The notes: generated by a model not told the origin, from the sequence alone. Positions 22,157-33,439 are shown, counted from the stretch's first letter. The stretch: DNA of 64,000 nucleotides from Abelmoschus esculentus (GCA_035048815.1 JAUCBN010000021.1:3193501-3257500), one strand, 5' to 3'. Made by a program: numbers and translations.

Positions 22157-22625
22157 ACATAAACCAGGCAACATTACTTGGACATACAAACCACATGGCA
22201 CAAATCACGCAAAAATCACTGACACATGCCGGCTATCGACAATCAACAAAGCGGACACCATTGTTTGGATACGTAAAGTTCTGGACATACACAATAAAAA
22301 TATCCAACTATTAAAATAAAAACCCAAAAATTTTGATAATACTCGTGAGAAAAAGGATCGTTAAAACATTAAAATTGTTTCCCATATATAACAGTAACTT
22401 GTAAATTTGACTTGATTGCATGCATGTCTGAATATATAAACAACTCTAACATTGTACTAATGTTATTAATGAAATCAATTAAACATGATTTTTATACTAT
22501 ACATTATGGATGTGGGAGATTTCGATTTAAAAAAAAAATATTCAAGATCCAAATTCTCCAACTAATCTCACTTTGTGGCACTCATGTTCTACTTCTAAAA
22601 CAGCTTTGAGTTCATCCGTCTCAAC

Positions 22626-22633
22626 TATAAAAA
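22626..22633 (+). promoter_or_regulatory. TATA box of G3
   Basis: TATAAAAA followed by CCCTTTGCTC, about 100 bp before the ATG; upstream block shared with G2 and G4. Confidence 0.75.
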
Positions 22634-22730
22634 CCCTTTGCTCACTTCCCCAAAATCATCTGACATCGTCTTCAAAGCAGTTTCAAATACACTGTTTTCT
22701 CAGTAACCTCAAATCCTTTTCTTTTCGGAA

Positions 22731-23168
22731 ATGGCTTCAAGTGTTAAAGCTTCAACTGTTCTATTTCTTTCCCTCAACCTCCTCTTCTTTGCTTTAGTAA
22801 ACTCCCACAATGTTGATAGTAATTCAAATGGTTCTTCTTGTACAACAAATTCCAGAAACCCCGTCGTTGTTCGTCCCGGGAATGTGCTCCCTACTGGTCG
22901 TGGTCAATCCGGCACATGCAATCCCTTGAACCTGGGCGTGTGTCTTAATCTGCTGAGCTTGGTTGATGTGGAACTAGGCAACGTACCTACACAGCCTTGT
23001 TGTAGCCTAATCCAAGGTTTGCTTGATCTTGAGGCTGCAGTTTGCCTTTGCACTACTTTAAGAGCCAATGTGTTGGGCCTTAACATCAATCTTCCTATTT
23101 CTTTGAATCTCTTTCTGAATAACTGTGGAAGAAGAGTCCCGACGGAATACATCTGCAATCTTATGTAG
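22731..23168 (+). CDS. 8CM secreted protein, DC2.15-like (G3, long-linker form)
   Basis: 145 residues, single exon. Same signal peptide and 8CM domain as G2, but six extra residues after the signal peptide (NVDSNSNGSSCTT), a form shared only with the broken G7. Other differences are conservative (IQGLLDLEAA). Predicted secreted; function as for the family, not determined. The start is fixed by alignment with paralogues. The flanks are a duplicate of the G2 and G4 units: sequence from about 20850 to here realigns with about 23465 to the G4 start, except for the hAT element. Downstream AATAAATAC near 23340 is a possible polyadenylation signal. Confidence 0.92.
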   Translation: MASSVKASTVLFLSLNLLFFALVNSHNVDSNSNGSSCTTNSRNPVVVRPGNVLPTGRGQSGTCNPLNLGVCLNLLSLVDVELGNVPTQPCCSLIQGLLDLEAAVCLCTTLRANVLGLNINLPISLNLFLNNCGRRVPTEYICNLM

Positions 23169-24779
23169 AAGGTGTTCGTATCCAAAGGTTGAAGAGTGTT
23201 TGGTTTTACTGTGTGTTGAATTTATTTTGTTGAGAACTTGGCATCGTTTATTTGTTTGGATTTTGCATCCCTTTCCCAATAACTCTTTGTATTGATTGTT
23301 TCTCATTAATTGAGAAGCCTTCTCTTTCTTTTTTATTCTAAATAAATACAATTTTTTTTATATCGAGAAATTATTATATGATCTCAACTCATAACGTTAT
23401 TTATAGTATCATATAATGAAATTCATCCATTTAATGACATGTAAAAAGTAGGTGAAGACCTCAAGAAATGAAAATAAAATTAGATGAAACCATGAATAAT
23501 ATAATAAGTCAGACTCATGTAAAGATGTGATCAATATTTTTATACCGAAGAGGAGGAAGAAATACGATCAAAAGAACAATGATGATGATGATAAGAGAAA
23601 CCAATGAAAATATTGAATTGATCACCGTTGAAATTTTTGTTCCCTTATATTAAAAAATAAGGATGAGTATTCGAATAAAATCTTTAAGTTAATCAAGTTG
23701 AGAGATTATATTTGAAAATTTTTAAGTCTATTTGAGTTTATAAAATTTGATTTAAATGATTTGTTTGAGTTTTTAAATAAATTTAACATAATTCTTCTAT
23801 TATTATATGCATCATATCTTATTCTAAAATCATTAACATAGTAAAATAATTCATCTGATAAATAGAGATTTTTATGAGGTTTGTGATTTGTACAAATGAA
23901 TATCATTAAATAATATTCTCAAGTTGTAAATGATAAATGGGAAGAAAAAAAACTTAAACTGAGCTATATTTTTGGGATAATTATATATTTGGCACTTCAC
24001 CTTTAGTTATTTTTTGTTTTGTTATCCACCTATTTTTCTGATAAAATAAATCTGGAGTTATGTTAATTTATTTTTGTTTTTATAAATTGTTAAAAATTTA
24101 ATGATAGATTATTAGAATAGATAAAATCACACATGATAAACTATTAAATCGTTTTCTTTCTCCTAATAAACATGTCACGTCGATTAGGTAAAATTACTTG
24201 TACCTACAAACTACAAAGCACAAATCACGCAAAAATCACTGACACATGCCGGCTATCGACAACTAATAACGCGGATATCATTGTTCTGAGGCGGTGGAGT
24301 TCTAGATATACGTAATAGAAGTGATCTCACAGGGATCCTTGAAAAAGAGGACCCATAAAATTTTGATAAGCTATATTCATTAGATGATGTTATTCTCAAT
24401 TTTTTTTGTAAAATCTTAAAAATACTCTTAAGACAGATGAGTTATAATCGTTAAAACATTATAATTATTTTTCAAATGTGACAATTGTTTATAAAATTTT
24501 ATTGACTATTATTATCATTTGATTGCATCATGCATGCATGTCTGAATACTAAATATATAAACAACTCTAACGTTGTACTCATGATATTAATTAATTAAAA
24601 TAAACATGATTTCTATACTATACACCATGGATGTGGGAGATTTAGAAATTAAAAAAATATATACAAACCCAATACTTTCCCACCAAACAAATATTCCAAG
24701 ATCACAATTCTCCAACTAATCTCACTTTGTGGCTCTCATGTTCTTCTTCTGAAACAGCTTTGAGTTCATCCATGTCAGT

Positions 24780-24787
24780 TATAAAAA
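24780..24787 (+). promoter_or_regulatory. TATA box of G4
   Basis: TATAAAAA followed by CCCTTTGCTCGC; ~100 bp before the chosen ATG at 24886. Confidence 0.75.
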
Positions 24788-24885
24788 CCCTTTGCTCGCT
24801 TTGCCAACATCATCTGTCATTGTCTTTGAAGCAGTTACAAATACACTGTTTTCTATCACTTCAAATCTATTTTTCCCTTTTGGAA

Positions 24886-25305
24886 ATGGATTCAGGTGTT
24901 AAGGCATCAACTGCTTTATTTCTTTCCCTCAACCTTGTCTTGTTTGCTTTAGTAAGCTCTCACAATGTTGATTCTTGCACAACTAATCCCAGAAACCCTG
25001 TCGTTGTTCGTCCCGGAGATGTTGTCCCTACTGGCCGTGGTCAATCCGGCACATGCAATCCCTTGAACCTTGGCGTGTGTCTTAATCTGCTGAGCTTGGT
25101 TAATGTTGAGCTAGGCAACGTGCCTACACAGCCGTGCTGCAGCCTAATTGAAGGTTTGGTTGATCTTGAGGCTGCAGTTTGCCTTTGCACAACATTAAGA
25201 GCCAATGTGTTGGGCCTTAACATCAACCTTCCCATTTCTTTGAGCCTCCTTTTGAATAATTGTGGAAGAAGAGTGGCAACAGAATACATCTGCAACCTCA
25301 TGTAG
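24886..25305 (+). CDS. 8CM secreted protein, DC2.15-like (G4)
   Basis: 139 residues beginning MDSGVKAST. An in-frame ATG at 24727 would give 192 residues, but that extension covers the TATA box and untranslated leader conserved in the paralogues, so I reject it. Signal peptide, linker with extra Cys, and 8CM domain are intact. The C-terminus is of the second subtype (LSLLLNNCGRRVATEYIC), shared with G5, G6 and G7. Last gene of the plus-strand trio; it faces G5 tail to tail across about 1.3 kb. Confidence 0.92.
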   Translation: MDSGVKASTALFLSLNLVLFALVSSHNVDSCTTNPRNPVVVRPGDVVPTGRGQSGTCNPLNLGVCLNLLSLVNVELGNVPTQPCCSLIEGLVDLEAAVCLCTTLRANVLGLNINLPISLSLLLNNCGRRVATEYICNLM

Positions 25306-25715
25306 TGTCCTTATCCAATGTGTTTGATTTTACTGTGTGTTTGTTGTGAAATTGGCATTGTTTCTGGTTGTTGTTGTTGGCTGGCTCATGCGTGGTCATT
25401 AAATTTATTAATAAATTTCTATTTTGCTGAGGAAAAAATTATGTTCATTTCTATTTTTTTAAATGATATGATTATCTGATAGTATCTGTTCGTACTTTTT
25501 TTTTCTTCAACAATGCACACAAACACATACATAGGTATTCAAATCCGAGTCTCTTACGATAAAGTCTTCCCCCTTGCACACACATGCACCTTCCTATTTT
25601 TCCACATGTGATAATATTGTCATTGGATTATTATTTATCATTAAATTTGTACTAATTAATTACTTGATCCAATAGAATAAGATGTTAGATTCTTCAAACA
25701 AAATTAAATTTGAAT

Positions 25716-25994
25716 TAGGGGTGAGTGTTCAAGCGAGTCGAATCGAGTCAAAAATTTTTGAATTATTCGAGTTGAGTCATTATATTTTACAACTTGATCT
25801 TTTTAGAAAAAATTTTGATTCCAGTCGGTTTTAGTGAGTTCGAGTTGATTCGATTTTTCGAGTTTATGCATAAATTTTAATTGTATTATTTATAATACTA
25901 TAATATACTTTGATTCCAATTTAAACGATTTTCTTTTTATATCTACAAACATATTTCTTCAAATTATTTTTTACATTCGTAAATAAGATTCTAA

Positions 25995-26038
<44 letters not shown>

Positions 26039-26081
26039 ATACATTAGGTATTCATTTGAGTGTGTGAGTTTGAACATCCTA
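25716..26081. mobile_element. Candidate hAT-like element
   Basis: Starts TAGGGGTGAGTGTTCAAGCG and contains GAGTCGAATCGAGTC strings like the elements at 30.8 and 32.8 kb. Probable end GTTTGAACATCCTA at 26081 (inverted TAGG.TGTTCAAA). Target duplication is not clear, so ends are tentative. Confidence 0.45.
25994..26037. repeat. (ATT)n microsatellite
   Basis: About 14 consecutive ATT units inside the candidate hAT-like element. Confidence 0.92.
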
Positions 26082-26629
26082 ATTTTTCTACATTTACGAG
26101 GTTTGTGGAAGATTGTTGAGTTTTGTAGAAGATGTAATCGAATCAAATTTTAATATAGATAAGGCTATATATTGTAGTTGGTAATTATTTGTTATCAAAT
26201 TTTACTAATCGTTTTGTCTCATTCTTCAAAATCAAATCAAACTTTTATTTTATTAGAAAACGTAAAAATCTCTTGGTTTCTCTCTTATTGATCTCCATCT
26301 TCTATGTCATACATTAACAATAATATTATATCCGTTAGTAAATTATATTAACAACAATATCAACTAAATAAACAACAAATCACAATATTGTTTTATGTTT
26401 TCAAGTTTGTACCCTTTTAACTTATATTTATTGTCTCTAATGATTACAATTGATTACACTGACAAATTGCAAAGGAAATACACTGAAAGAAAATGCTGAA
26501 AAGCCTTATCAAGTAATGACAAACAATACAAAGTTATTCCAAAAGGGGATGTAAAATACGACAAATTACATTCAAATTTCAACACACAGTAAAATCAAAC
26601 AATCTTCAACATGTGGGGAAGAACACCTT

Positions 26630-27049
26630 CTACATAAGGTTGCAGATGTATTCAGTAGCGACTCTTCTTCCACAGTTATTCAGAAGGAGGCTCAACGAAA
26701 TAGGAAGGTTGATGTTAAGGCCTAACACATTGGCTCTTAAAGTAGTGCAAAGGCAAACGGCAGCCTCGAGATCAAGCAAACCATCAATTAGGCTGCAGCA
26801 AGGCTGTGTAGGCACGTTGTCCAGTTCCACGTTAACCAGGCTCAGCAGATTAAGACACACGCCAAGGTTCAAGGGATTGCATGTACCGGATTGACCACGA
26901 CCAGTAGGGACCACATCTCTGGGACGAACAACGACGGGGTTTCTGGTATTAGTTGTGCAAGAATCAACATTGTGGGAGCTTACTAAAGCGAAGAAGAGAA
27001 GGTTTAGGGAAAGAAATAGAACAGTTGATGCCTTAGCACTTGAAGCCAT
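26630..27049 (-). CDS. 8CM secreted protein, DC2.15-like (G5)
   Basis: 139 residues, one exon, minus strand. MASSAKAST start, signal peptide about 1-25, extra linker Cys, eight-cysteine domain intact. Distinct residues: RPRDVVPTG (R for G), VELDNVPTQ, CSLIDGLL. C-terminus of the LSLLLNN...VATEYIC subtype. Predicted secreted. Only the proximal promoter (TATA, CTTTGCTC leader and GAGTTCATCCATGTC) matches the other copies; conservation fades beyond about 27280. Confidence 0.91.
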   Translation of the reverse strand: MASSAKASTVLFLSLNLLFFALVSSHNVDSCTTNTRNPVVVRPRDVVPTGRGQSGTCNPLNLGVCLNLLSLVNVELDNVPTQPCCSLIDGLLDLEAAVCLCTTLRANVLGLNINLPISLSLLLNNCGRRVATEYICNLM

Positions 27050-27151
27050 TTCCGAACTGAAAAGAGAAAGATTTGAAGAGATTGAGAAAACAGTGTATTT
27101 GAAACTGCTTCGAAGACGATGGCAGGTGATGTTGGGGAAGCGAGCAAAGGG

Positions 27152-27159
27152 TTTTTATA
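27152..27159 (-). promoter_or_regulatory. TATA box of G5
   Basis: TATAAAAA on the minus strand followed by CCCTTTGCTCGC, about 105 bp before the ATG. Confidence 0.75.
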
Positions 27160-27333
27160 TCTGACATGGATGAACTCAGAGATTTTTAGAACTATAAACT
27201 GAGAGGCACGAAGTCATATTAGTTGGAGCATTTGGATCTTGGAATATTTGTTTGGTTGGCGATTCTCCCACGTCTAACCTACACCTTATCATTAAAGAAA
27301 ATGACTTTGTCTTAGTTTTGGTGGGATATTTAA

Positions 27334-27592
27334 GAGTAAAAATCCTCTGTATCTTTATCATACATCCTTTCTTGTTTCTTGTTGAAATTTCTTAAAAAAA
27401 TGAACTTTAAACCTAATCTTTATTTTCTATATCCTAAACCTTAAACTCTATCTCTGTAAATGCACTATACCCCTAATTCCCTAAACCTTAACCATAACTC
27501 TTAACCTTAAACCATAAACCCTACACCATAAATCTTCTAATTTAAAACGAAGGCACGAATAGATACATAGGAAAGAGACACCCGATATTTAA
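27334..27592. repeat. CCCTAA-rich MITE-like family, copy a
   Basis: Begins GAGTAAAAATCC and carries TATATCCTAAACCTTAAACT and CCTAATTCCCTAAACCTTAA, then TAATTTAAAACGAAGGCAC. Degenerate right end. Confidence 0.55.
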
Positions 27593-27871
27593 GTAATATT
27601 TTAGTAAGAACATAAAATTGGATCTTATTATGAAAATAAAAAATACAATAAATAATACATATCAAATCATAAAAGAACTTTGGAGGGCAAGTGCACCGTG
27701 AAAATTCTTGAAGAAAAAAGTTAAAACATGAAACACAAAGAGCGAGAAGAAAAAGATTGAATATTCACTTGAATAGAAAACCTTGAAACTATCATGAAAA
27801 TCTCTATCACTTCTAAATCTTGCGTATTGTTATGATGACAATTTTGATTGTATTGACAAGCGAGTATAAAG

Positions 27872-28115
27872 GGGTAAAAATCATCTCTCTTTATGGTTTA
27901 TCTTCTCATATTTTCTTTAATTTTTTTTTTAAATTTTAATTTTCAACTCTAACCCTTAAGTTTTATATCCTAAACCTTAAACACCACATCCTAAAATTAC
28001 ATCATACCCTTAATTTCCTAAACCCTAACCTTAAACTCTAAACCTTAACCTTAAACCCTTTAATTTAAAACAGATGCATGAAAAGAGGCATAAGAAAGAG
28101 TAGATAATTTTCGCC
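27872..28115. repeat. CCCTAA-rich MITE-like family, copy b
   Basis: Begins GGGTAAAAATCATCTCTC and ends AGTAGATAATTTTCGCC: short terminal inverted repeats around GGGTGAAAATCATCT. The interior has the family's CCTAAAC strings. The sequence after it (28116-28500) is duplicated at about 32000-32450. Confidence 0.6.
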
Positions 28116-29488
28116 TAATATAAATAGAGTATAACCATATGAGATAGACAAATATTTCATATCTACGGGTGCAGCGTGATGTCTATTTTACGAGCATAAG
28201 ACTACTATAAAGATGCACAAAAATCATATTATAGACAGTGACGAGTCTAAAAATATTTTAAAGGTAAACACACATATATTAAATATTAATAACATAAAAA
28301 ATTGTACATAAATGAATATAAATAAAATTTTAAGGTGAATATCGTCAATAAAAAACATAACTAATAAAAGAAATTCAAATTTTTATAGTGAATACAAACA
28401 AAATTTGAGGGGCACATTCAAGAAAAATCAAATTTAAGGATCAACCCTATTTACATCCGCCACTAGTCATGAGGCAGGCTCTAACGACTCCGACCTTTGA
28501 GTCAATAGGTGAGGGTTAACTTGAGCCGTAAATTTGATGTTTAGTTGGATCAATTAGGTCAAGTTTGGGTCTCGTTGAGTATTTATTACAGTATTAGGAT
28601 TGAAAACGTATCATTTTTAATAAACGAACAATTTATGATATATTAACTTGTTCGAGCATGGTATATATTTTCAGTCTTATTCAATCAAGTGACCTATGAT
28701 ATAATTTATGTAAGAGAAATAAATTTTATCTTAATCATTCACAATGTACTCATATATCTATTTTAACATTTCTATGTTAATGACAACTTGTTGTCATCAA
28801 TCAATTATATATTAGCCTAAAACATATTATTATTGTTCAAACCTATAATAATACTTAGCTAAGAATCTTTTAATAATAAACATATTATTATATAAACTTC
28901 ATTATCTTCCAGTTTATTTAAGACACAGAAGTATAACAGAAAAATAATAATGGTAATGCTTTTATTCAATAAGCATGATAAACAAAGTATATCAATACAG
29001 TCATTTCATAATTGGTCTTCGAGCATACTCTAATATGAATATAGAGAAAAAATAAACTAAAACATGGTTGAATACTGATACTATCTTTAAGGAGTATCGA
29101 TCTTGTTCACTAGTACCGATAATCAAATGTAAGTATTGGTACAAAATGAATTATTGAAACATCGAGTGCATTTTAAGTATAGATACTCAACGGCGAATAT
29201 CGATACTTATGGGCCAATATCGTGTAATAAAAATATCAAAATATAATTTCATATTAATACTTGTAAGTATCGATATCGCTAGTCCGGTACCATTACTCAT
29301 GATGCATAATGGTTAATAAGATGAAAATAGATTCGAAAACGATGATTATGTTGCTAATAAGGCTCGACTGATAAGAAATGACTAATTATTGTCTTATAAG
29401 TTTTAAAATCTTGAAAATCAATGTGATAATAAAATGATGACGATGAACGAATATCAATATCTTTTAATTTTGGCTTTTTTACGATTAA
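28116..29488. other. Intergenic region, partly duplicated
   Basis: 28116-28500 recurs at about 32000-32450 (shared AACCCTATTTACATCCG and GGC.GGCTC strings). 29090-29290 has ATCGATACTT-type strings. 29312-29480 is shared with 35216-35380 downstream of G7. No gene seen. Confidence 0.5.
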
Positions 29489-29720
29489 TTACACTCCCAT
29501 AATTTTTATGACGATGAACAAGTTTTTATTATATCTATTGTTCCAGTTGATCACAATGACATTCTGCAATGGAAATACAATGAAATAGAAATGAGAAACA
29601 ATACAATAACTTATTGGGAAAGGGGATGAAAAACCCAACAAATAAACAATGAAAACTTCACAACACAATAAATTCAACCCACAGTAAGATCAAACAATCG
29701 ACAAACATCGGATGAGAACA

Positions 29721-30140
29721 CTACATGAGGTTGCAGATGTATTCAGTAGCGACCCTTCTTCCACAGTTATTCAGAAGGAGACTCAAAGAAATAGGAAGAT
29801 TGATGTTAATGCCCAACACATTGGCTCTTAAAGTAGTGCAAAGGCAAACTGCAGCTTCAAGATCCAACAAACCTTCGATTAGGCTACAGCAAGGCCTTGT
29901 AGGTACGTTGCCTAGCTCAACATTAACCAAGCTCAGCAGATTAAGACACACGCCCAGGTTCAAGGGATTGCATGTACCGGATTGACCACGACCAGTAGGG
30001 ACCACATCCCCGGGACGAACAACGACGGGGTTTCTGGGATTTGTTGTGCAAGAATCAACATTGTGAGAGCTTACTAAAGCAAAGAAGACAAGGTTGAGGG
30101 AAAGAAATAGAACAGTTGATGCTTTAACACTTGAAGCCAT
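29721..30140 (-). CDS. 8CM secreted protein, DC2.15-like (G6)
   Basis: 139 residues, one exon. MASSVKAST start, signal peptide, linker with extra Cys, 8CM domain complete. Differs from consensus by NVPTRPCC (R for Q) and VLGININLP. C-terminus of the LSLLLNN...VATEYIC subtype. Predicted secreted small protein of the lipid-transfer-like fold. Its upstream region is conserved with G3/G4 to about 30830 (the CACTGACACATG / GGCTATCGACA block near 22215 reappears in reverse at about 30780-30825), the longest conserved promoter in the cluster. Confidence 0.92.
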   Translation of the reverse strand: MASSVKASTVLFLSLNLVFFALVSSHNVDSCTTNPRNPVVVRPGDVVPTGRGQSGTCNPLNLGVCLNLLSLVNVELGNVPTRPCCSLIEGLLDLEAAVCLCTTLRANVLGININLPISLSLLLNNCGRRVATEYICNLM

Positions 30141-30241
30141 TTCCGAAATGAAAAGATCTGAAGTGAAAGTGATTGAGAAAACAGTGTATTTGAAACTGCT
30201 TTGAAGACGATGTCAGATGATGTTGGCGAAGCGAGCAAAGG

Positions 30242-30249
30242 TTTTTATA
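30242..30249 (-). promoter_or_regulatory. TATA box of G6
   Basis: TATAAAAA on the minus strand followed by CCTTTGCTCGC; ~105 bp before the ATG. Confidence 0.75.
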
Positions 30250-30836
30250 GCTGAGATGGATGAACCCAAAGCTGTTTTAGAACCGGAACATGATAGCCAC
30301 GAAGTGAGAATAGTTGGAGACTTTGGATCTTTGAATATTTGTTTGGTGGATAATTACTTGTGTGAGTATAGATTTTTTTAATTCTAAATCTCCCACTTCC
30401 ACGATGTATAGGATAAAAATATTGTTTAATTGATTTATTTAATAACATGAGGACAACGTTAGAGTTGTTTATATATTTAGTATTCAGACATGCATGCAAC
30501 CAACACAAATTAAGCTTCGTATGTTATAAGAAAGAGGTACAAGCCAGCAATTATATTATCCAGGGAATCGAGTATCCAAATTTTAACACCTCTATATATT
30601 AATTCACCCCTACAATCATTAGTCATGTGAAGAGTTTGGTTGGACAAACATGGAAAAATCTATTGCAACATGTGCATCGCAAGAAAAATAGAGTTGAAGA
30701 AAGAAGGATACTTTGGCGAAAGAGACTTTGTCCTAAAGTTTCGAATGTATCCTGTATATTTTGCCCTCAACGATGGTGTCCGCTTTGTTGCCTGCCATAG
30801 CCTAACATGTGCCAGTGATTTCTGTAACGGTACCTA

Positions 30837-31392
30837 AGGCCGTAAATGAGACGAGACAGAACGCGAGTTACTCGAGCTTGACTGGGTCAAAACTCGGTTA
30901 AAACTAGATTCGATTGAACTCAACTCGAGTTTTTAACGAGTCAAGCCGAGCTACGTGATACTCGACTCGAAAAGCTCATGAGCTACTTGAAAACATAAAT
31001 ATGCTATTTTTATTTTTTATAATTTAAAATCTAAAATTCTAAATTAACCCTAAAATCTAAACCTTAAACATAAGTTAAACCCTAAATTAAGATATTAAAA
31101 CCTAAAATTAACAAGTTTGAGTTTATACAACTTGTGTATTAAAGTTTTTCTCCATTAGGCTTTAAATGGGACATGAGAGATAAAAGTTACTCGAGTCTAA
31201 CATGGTCAAAGATCGGTCAATACATGGCTCGATTAGGCTTGAAAAAAATTCAAACTCAACTCGAGTTCTTAACGAGCTGAGCTCAGATATTTCAAGCTCG
31301 TTTAAAATTACTCAAGCTCGAACTAGACTCGAAATCTTAACGAGACGAGCTTAGCACGACTCGAGCTCGACTCGGATCGTTTACACCCCTTA
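30837..31392 (-). mobile_element. hAT-like non-autonomous element, copy 1 (minus orientation)
   Basis: 556 bp running from AGGCCGTAAATGAGACGAGA to CGGATCGTTTACACCCCTT. Flanked by GGTACCTA (30829-30836) and AGTACCTA (31393-31400), an 8-bp duplication with one mismatch. Outer parts are dense in CTCGAG/GAGCTCG strings; the middle has CCTAAATTAA runs. An inverted copy lies at 32790-33359. Confidence 0.75.
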
Positions 31393-31449
31393 GTACCTAT
31401 GTAAAAAAAATGATAATTTTGGGGTTTGCTTGCCCCAGGTCTCGATCCC

Positions 31450-31705
31450 GGGTAAAAACTATTTGCCTATTTCTATACCTCATTAAAAAAATTTCTAAGA
31501 AATTAAATTTTTAACCCTAACTCTTATTTTCTATATCCTATACTTTAAACCCAACACCCTAAAAATACACCATACCCTTAATTCTCTAAACCCTAGTCAC
31601 AACTCCTAACTTTGAACCCTAAACCCTAAACCCTGAACTCTACCCTCTAATTTGAAATGGAAGCATGAAAGGTGGCATGAAAAAGAGGTAGATGATTTTC
31701 ACCCC
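31450..31705. repeat. CCCTAA-rich MITE-like family, copy c
   Basis: GGGTAAAAACTATTTGCC start and GAGGTAGATGATTTTCACCC end. Contains the cleanest run of CCCTAAACCCTAAACCCT in the window, only about three units. Confidence 0.65.
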
Positions 31706-31736
31706 TCAATCTCGCGTACTTAGAGTTGGTAAACCC

Positions 31737-31984
31737 AAGTAAAAATCCTTATCTCTTTATCATACCTCCGTTTATGTCTCCTGTTAAAATTTTTTAAAAA
31801 ATTGAATTTAAAACCCTAACCCTTATTTTCTATATCCTAAACCCTATACCCTACACCCTAAAAATGCACCCTATCTCTAATTCCTTAAACCCTAATCAAA
31901 ACCTATGACCTAGAACCCTAAACCCTTTAATTTAAAACGAAAGCACAGATGGAGGCATGAGAAAAAAGTAGACGATTTACGCCC
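31737..31984. repeat. CCCTAA-rich MITE-like family, copy d
   Basis: AAGTAAAAATCCTTATCTC start; AAAGTAGACGATTTACGCCC end. Adjacent to copy c in the same orientation; with its right flank it duplicates the block at 27872-28500. Confidence 0.6.
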
Positions 31985-32546
31985 GGTAAATCCATGCATC
32001 AACTAAGTTAAGAAAGCTATTGGTCATTGGTTGCAGCAAATTACCACAAAGGGAGTATAATCGTGTAAGATCGACAGATAAAATCCGTGATCCGTGATGA
32101 CGTTATACGAGCACCAAATTACTATAAAGAGGGATAAAAATCATACCACAAATCATGACTAATCTAGCAAAAAAATTTAAAATAGACACGCATATATTAA
32201 ATATTAACAATATAAAAATATTGTACATAGGTGGATGTAAATAAAATTTTAGGTTGAGTACAGTCAATCAAATAAATAGCTAATAAAAGAATTACAAAGT
32301 TTTAAAATAAACACAAATAAAATTTAATGGGTCACACTCAGTAAAATAGATAACTAATAAACAAAATTCATATTTAAAGATTGCTATACTCCCACACTCA
32401 ACCCTATTTACATCCGTCACTGGACATAGAGGCGGGCTCCAGCTTCTAAAATTGTGGGAAAATGTCGTAAGAGGTTTATTTGAGGTTTTAGGAGGGTTTT
32501 TGGAGTAAAATATTAATATTGGACTAGGGGTAATGATTATCTAGAT

Positions 32547-32781
32547 AGGGTAAAAATCATATGTCACTTTATGGTGTATCATTCAATGACTCATTTGAAA
32601 AGTTTTTAAAAAATTGAATTTTTAACCCTAACGTATATCTTAAATCCTACACTCTAAAAATACACCTTACACCTAACTTCCTAAACTCTAACCATAATTC
32701 TTAACCTTGAACCCTAAACCCTATAATTTAAAATGAAAGCATGAAAAAAGACATGAAAAAGAGGTAGATAATTTTCACCCC
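32547..32781. repeat. CCCTAA-rich MITE-like family, copy e
   Basis: GGGTAAAAATCATATGTCAC start and GAGGTAGATAATTTTCACCC end; ends directly at the target duplication of the next hAT-like element. Confidence 0.65.
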
Positions 32782-32789
32782 CTTTAGAT

Positions 32790-33359
32790 TAGGGGTGTAA
32801 ACGAGCCGAGTCAAGCTCGAGTAGTGCTAAGCTCGGCTCGGCTCGTAAAGATTTCGAGTCGAGTTCGAGCTTGAGTAATTTTAAACGAGTCTGAAAAATC
32901 TAAGGACGGCTCGACTCGTTAAGAACTTGAGTCGAGTTCGAGCTTTTTTCGAGCTTTATCGAGCCAAGTATTGGCCGATCTTTAATCGTGTTAGACTCGA
33001 GTAACTCTTATCTCTCAAGTCTCATTTAAAGTCTAATGGAGAAAAAACTTTGATACACATGTTGTGTAAACTCAAGCTTGTAAATTTTAGATTTTAGTAC
33101 GTTATTTTAGGGTTTAAGACTTATATTTAGGGTTTTAAGTTTAGAAATTTAGATTTTAAATTATAAAAAATAGTATATTTATATTTTCGAGTACCTCGTG
33201 CGCTTTTCGAATCGGGTATCTTGTAGCTCGACTCGGGTCGTCAAGAACCCGAGTCGAGTTCGAGTTCGAGCCAAGTCCAATCGAGTCGAGTTTTGACCGA
33301 GTTTTAACCGAGTCGAACTCAAGTAACTCGTGATCTGTTTCGTCTCATTTACGGGCCTA
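32790..33359 (+). mobile_element. hAT-like non-autonomous element, copy 2
   Basis: 570 bp from TAGGGGTGTAAACGAGCCGA to TCTCATTTACGGGCCTA. The flanks are perfect 8-bp repeats CTTTAGAT (32782-32789 and 33360-33367), the hallmark length for hAT transposons. Terminal inverted repeats are short (TAGGGGTGTAAA against TAGGCCCGTAAA). Homologous over its length, in inverted orientation, to 30837-31392. No coding capacity. Confidence 0.82.
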
Positions 33360-33439
33360 CTTTAGATAACATAATTGCCTGCTTATACCTCCTTTTCTAA
33401 TTTTTTTGAAATTCATTTTTTATACGCATAAGAAACTTT

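Larger units (their letters stand above)
25306..26629. other. G4-G5 intergenic region
   Basis: No gene is visible. Holds a candidate hAT-like element (25716-26081) with an (ATT)n microsatellite, and AT-rich sequence otherwise. Confidence 0.5.

Noticed and set aside
24727..24885. N-terminal extension of G4 by 53 residues (and similar ones for G1 and G8)
   Set aside because: It covers the TATA box and leader shared with paralogues and would bury the signal peptide.
30640..30837. 65-codon frame upstream of G6
   Set aside because: The sequence is the reverse of conserved distal promoter DNA also present, without an ORF, upstream of G3 and G4.
31600..31660. Interstitial telomere array
   Set aside because: CCCTAAA units are few and irregular; they are part of a short dispersed element with its own ends.
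30837..33359. One large inverted duplication of the whole G6 upstream region
   Set aside because: The two hAT-like copies have different target duplications, and sequence between them and the promoters is not homologous, so independent insertions explain it better.
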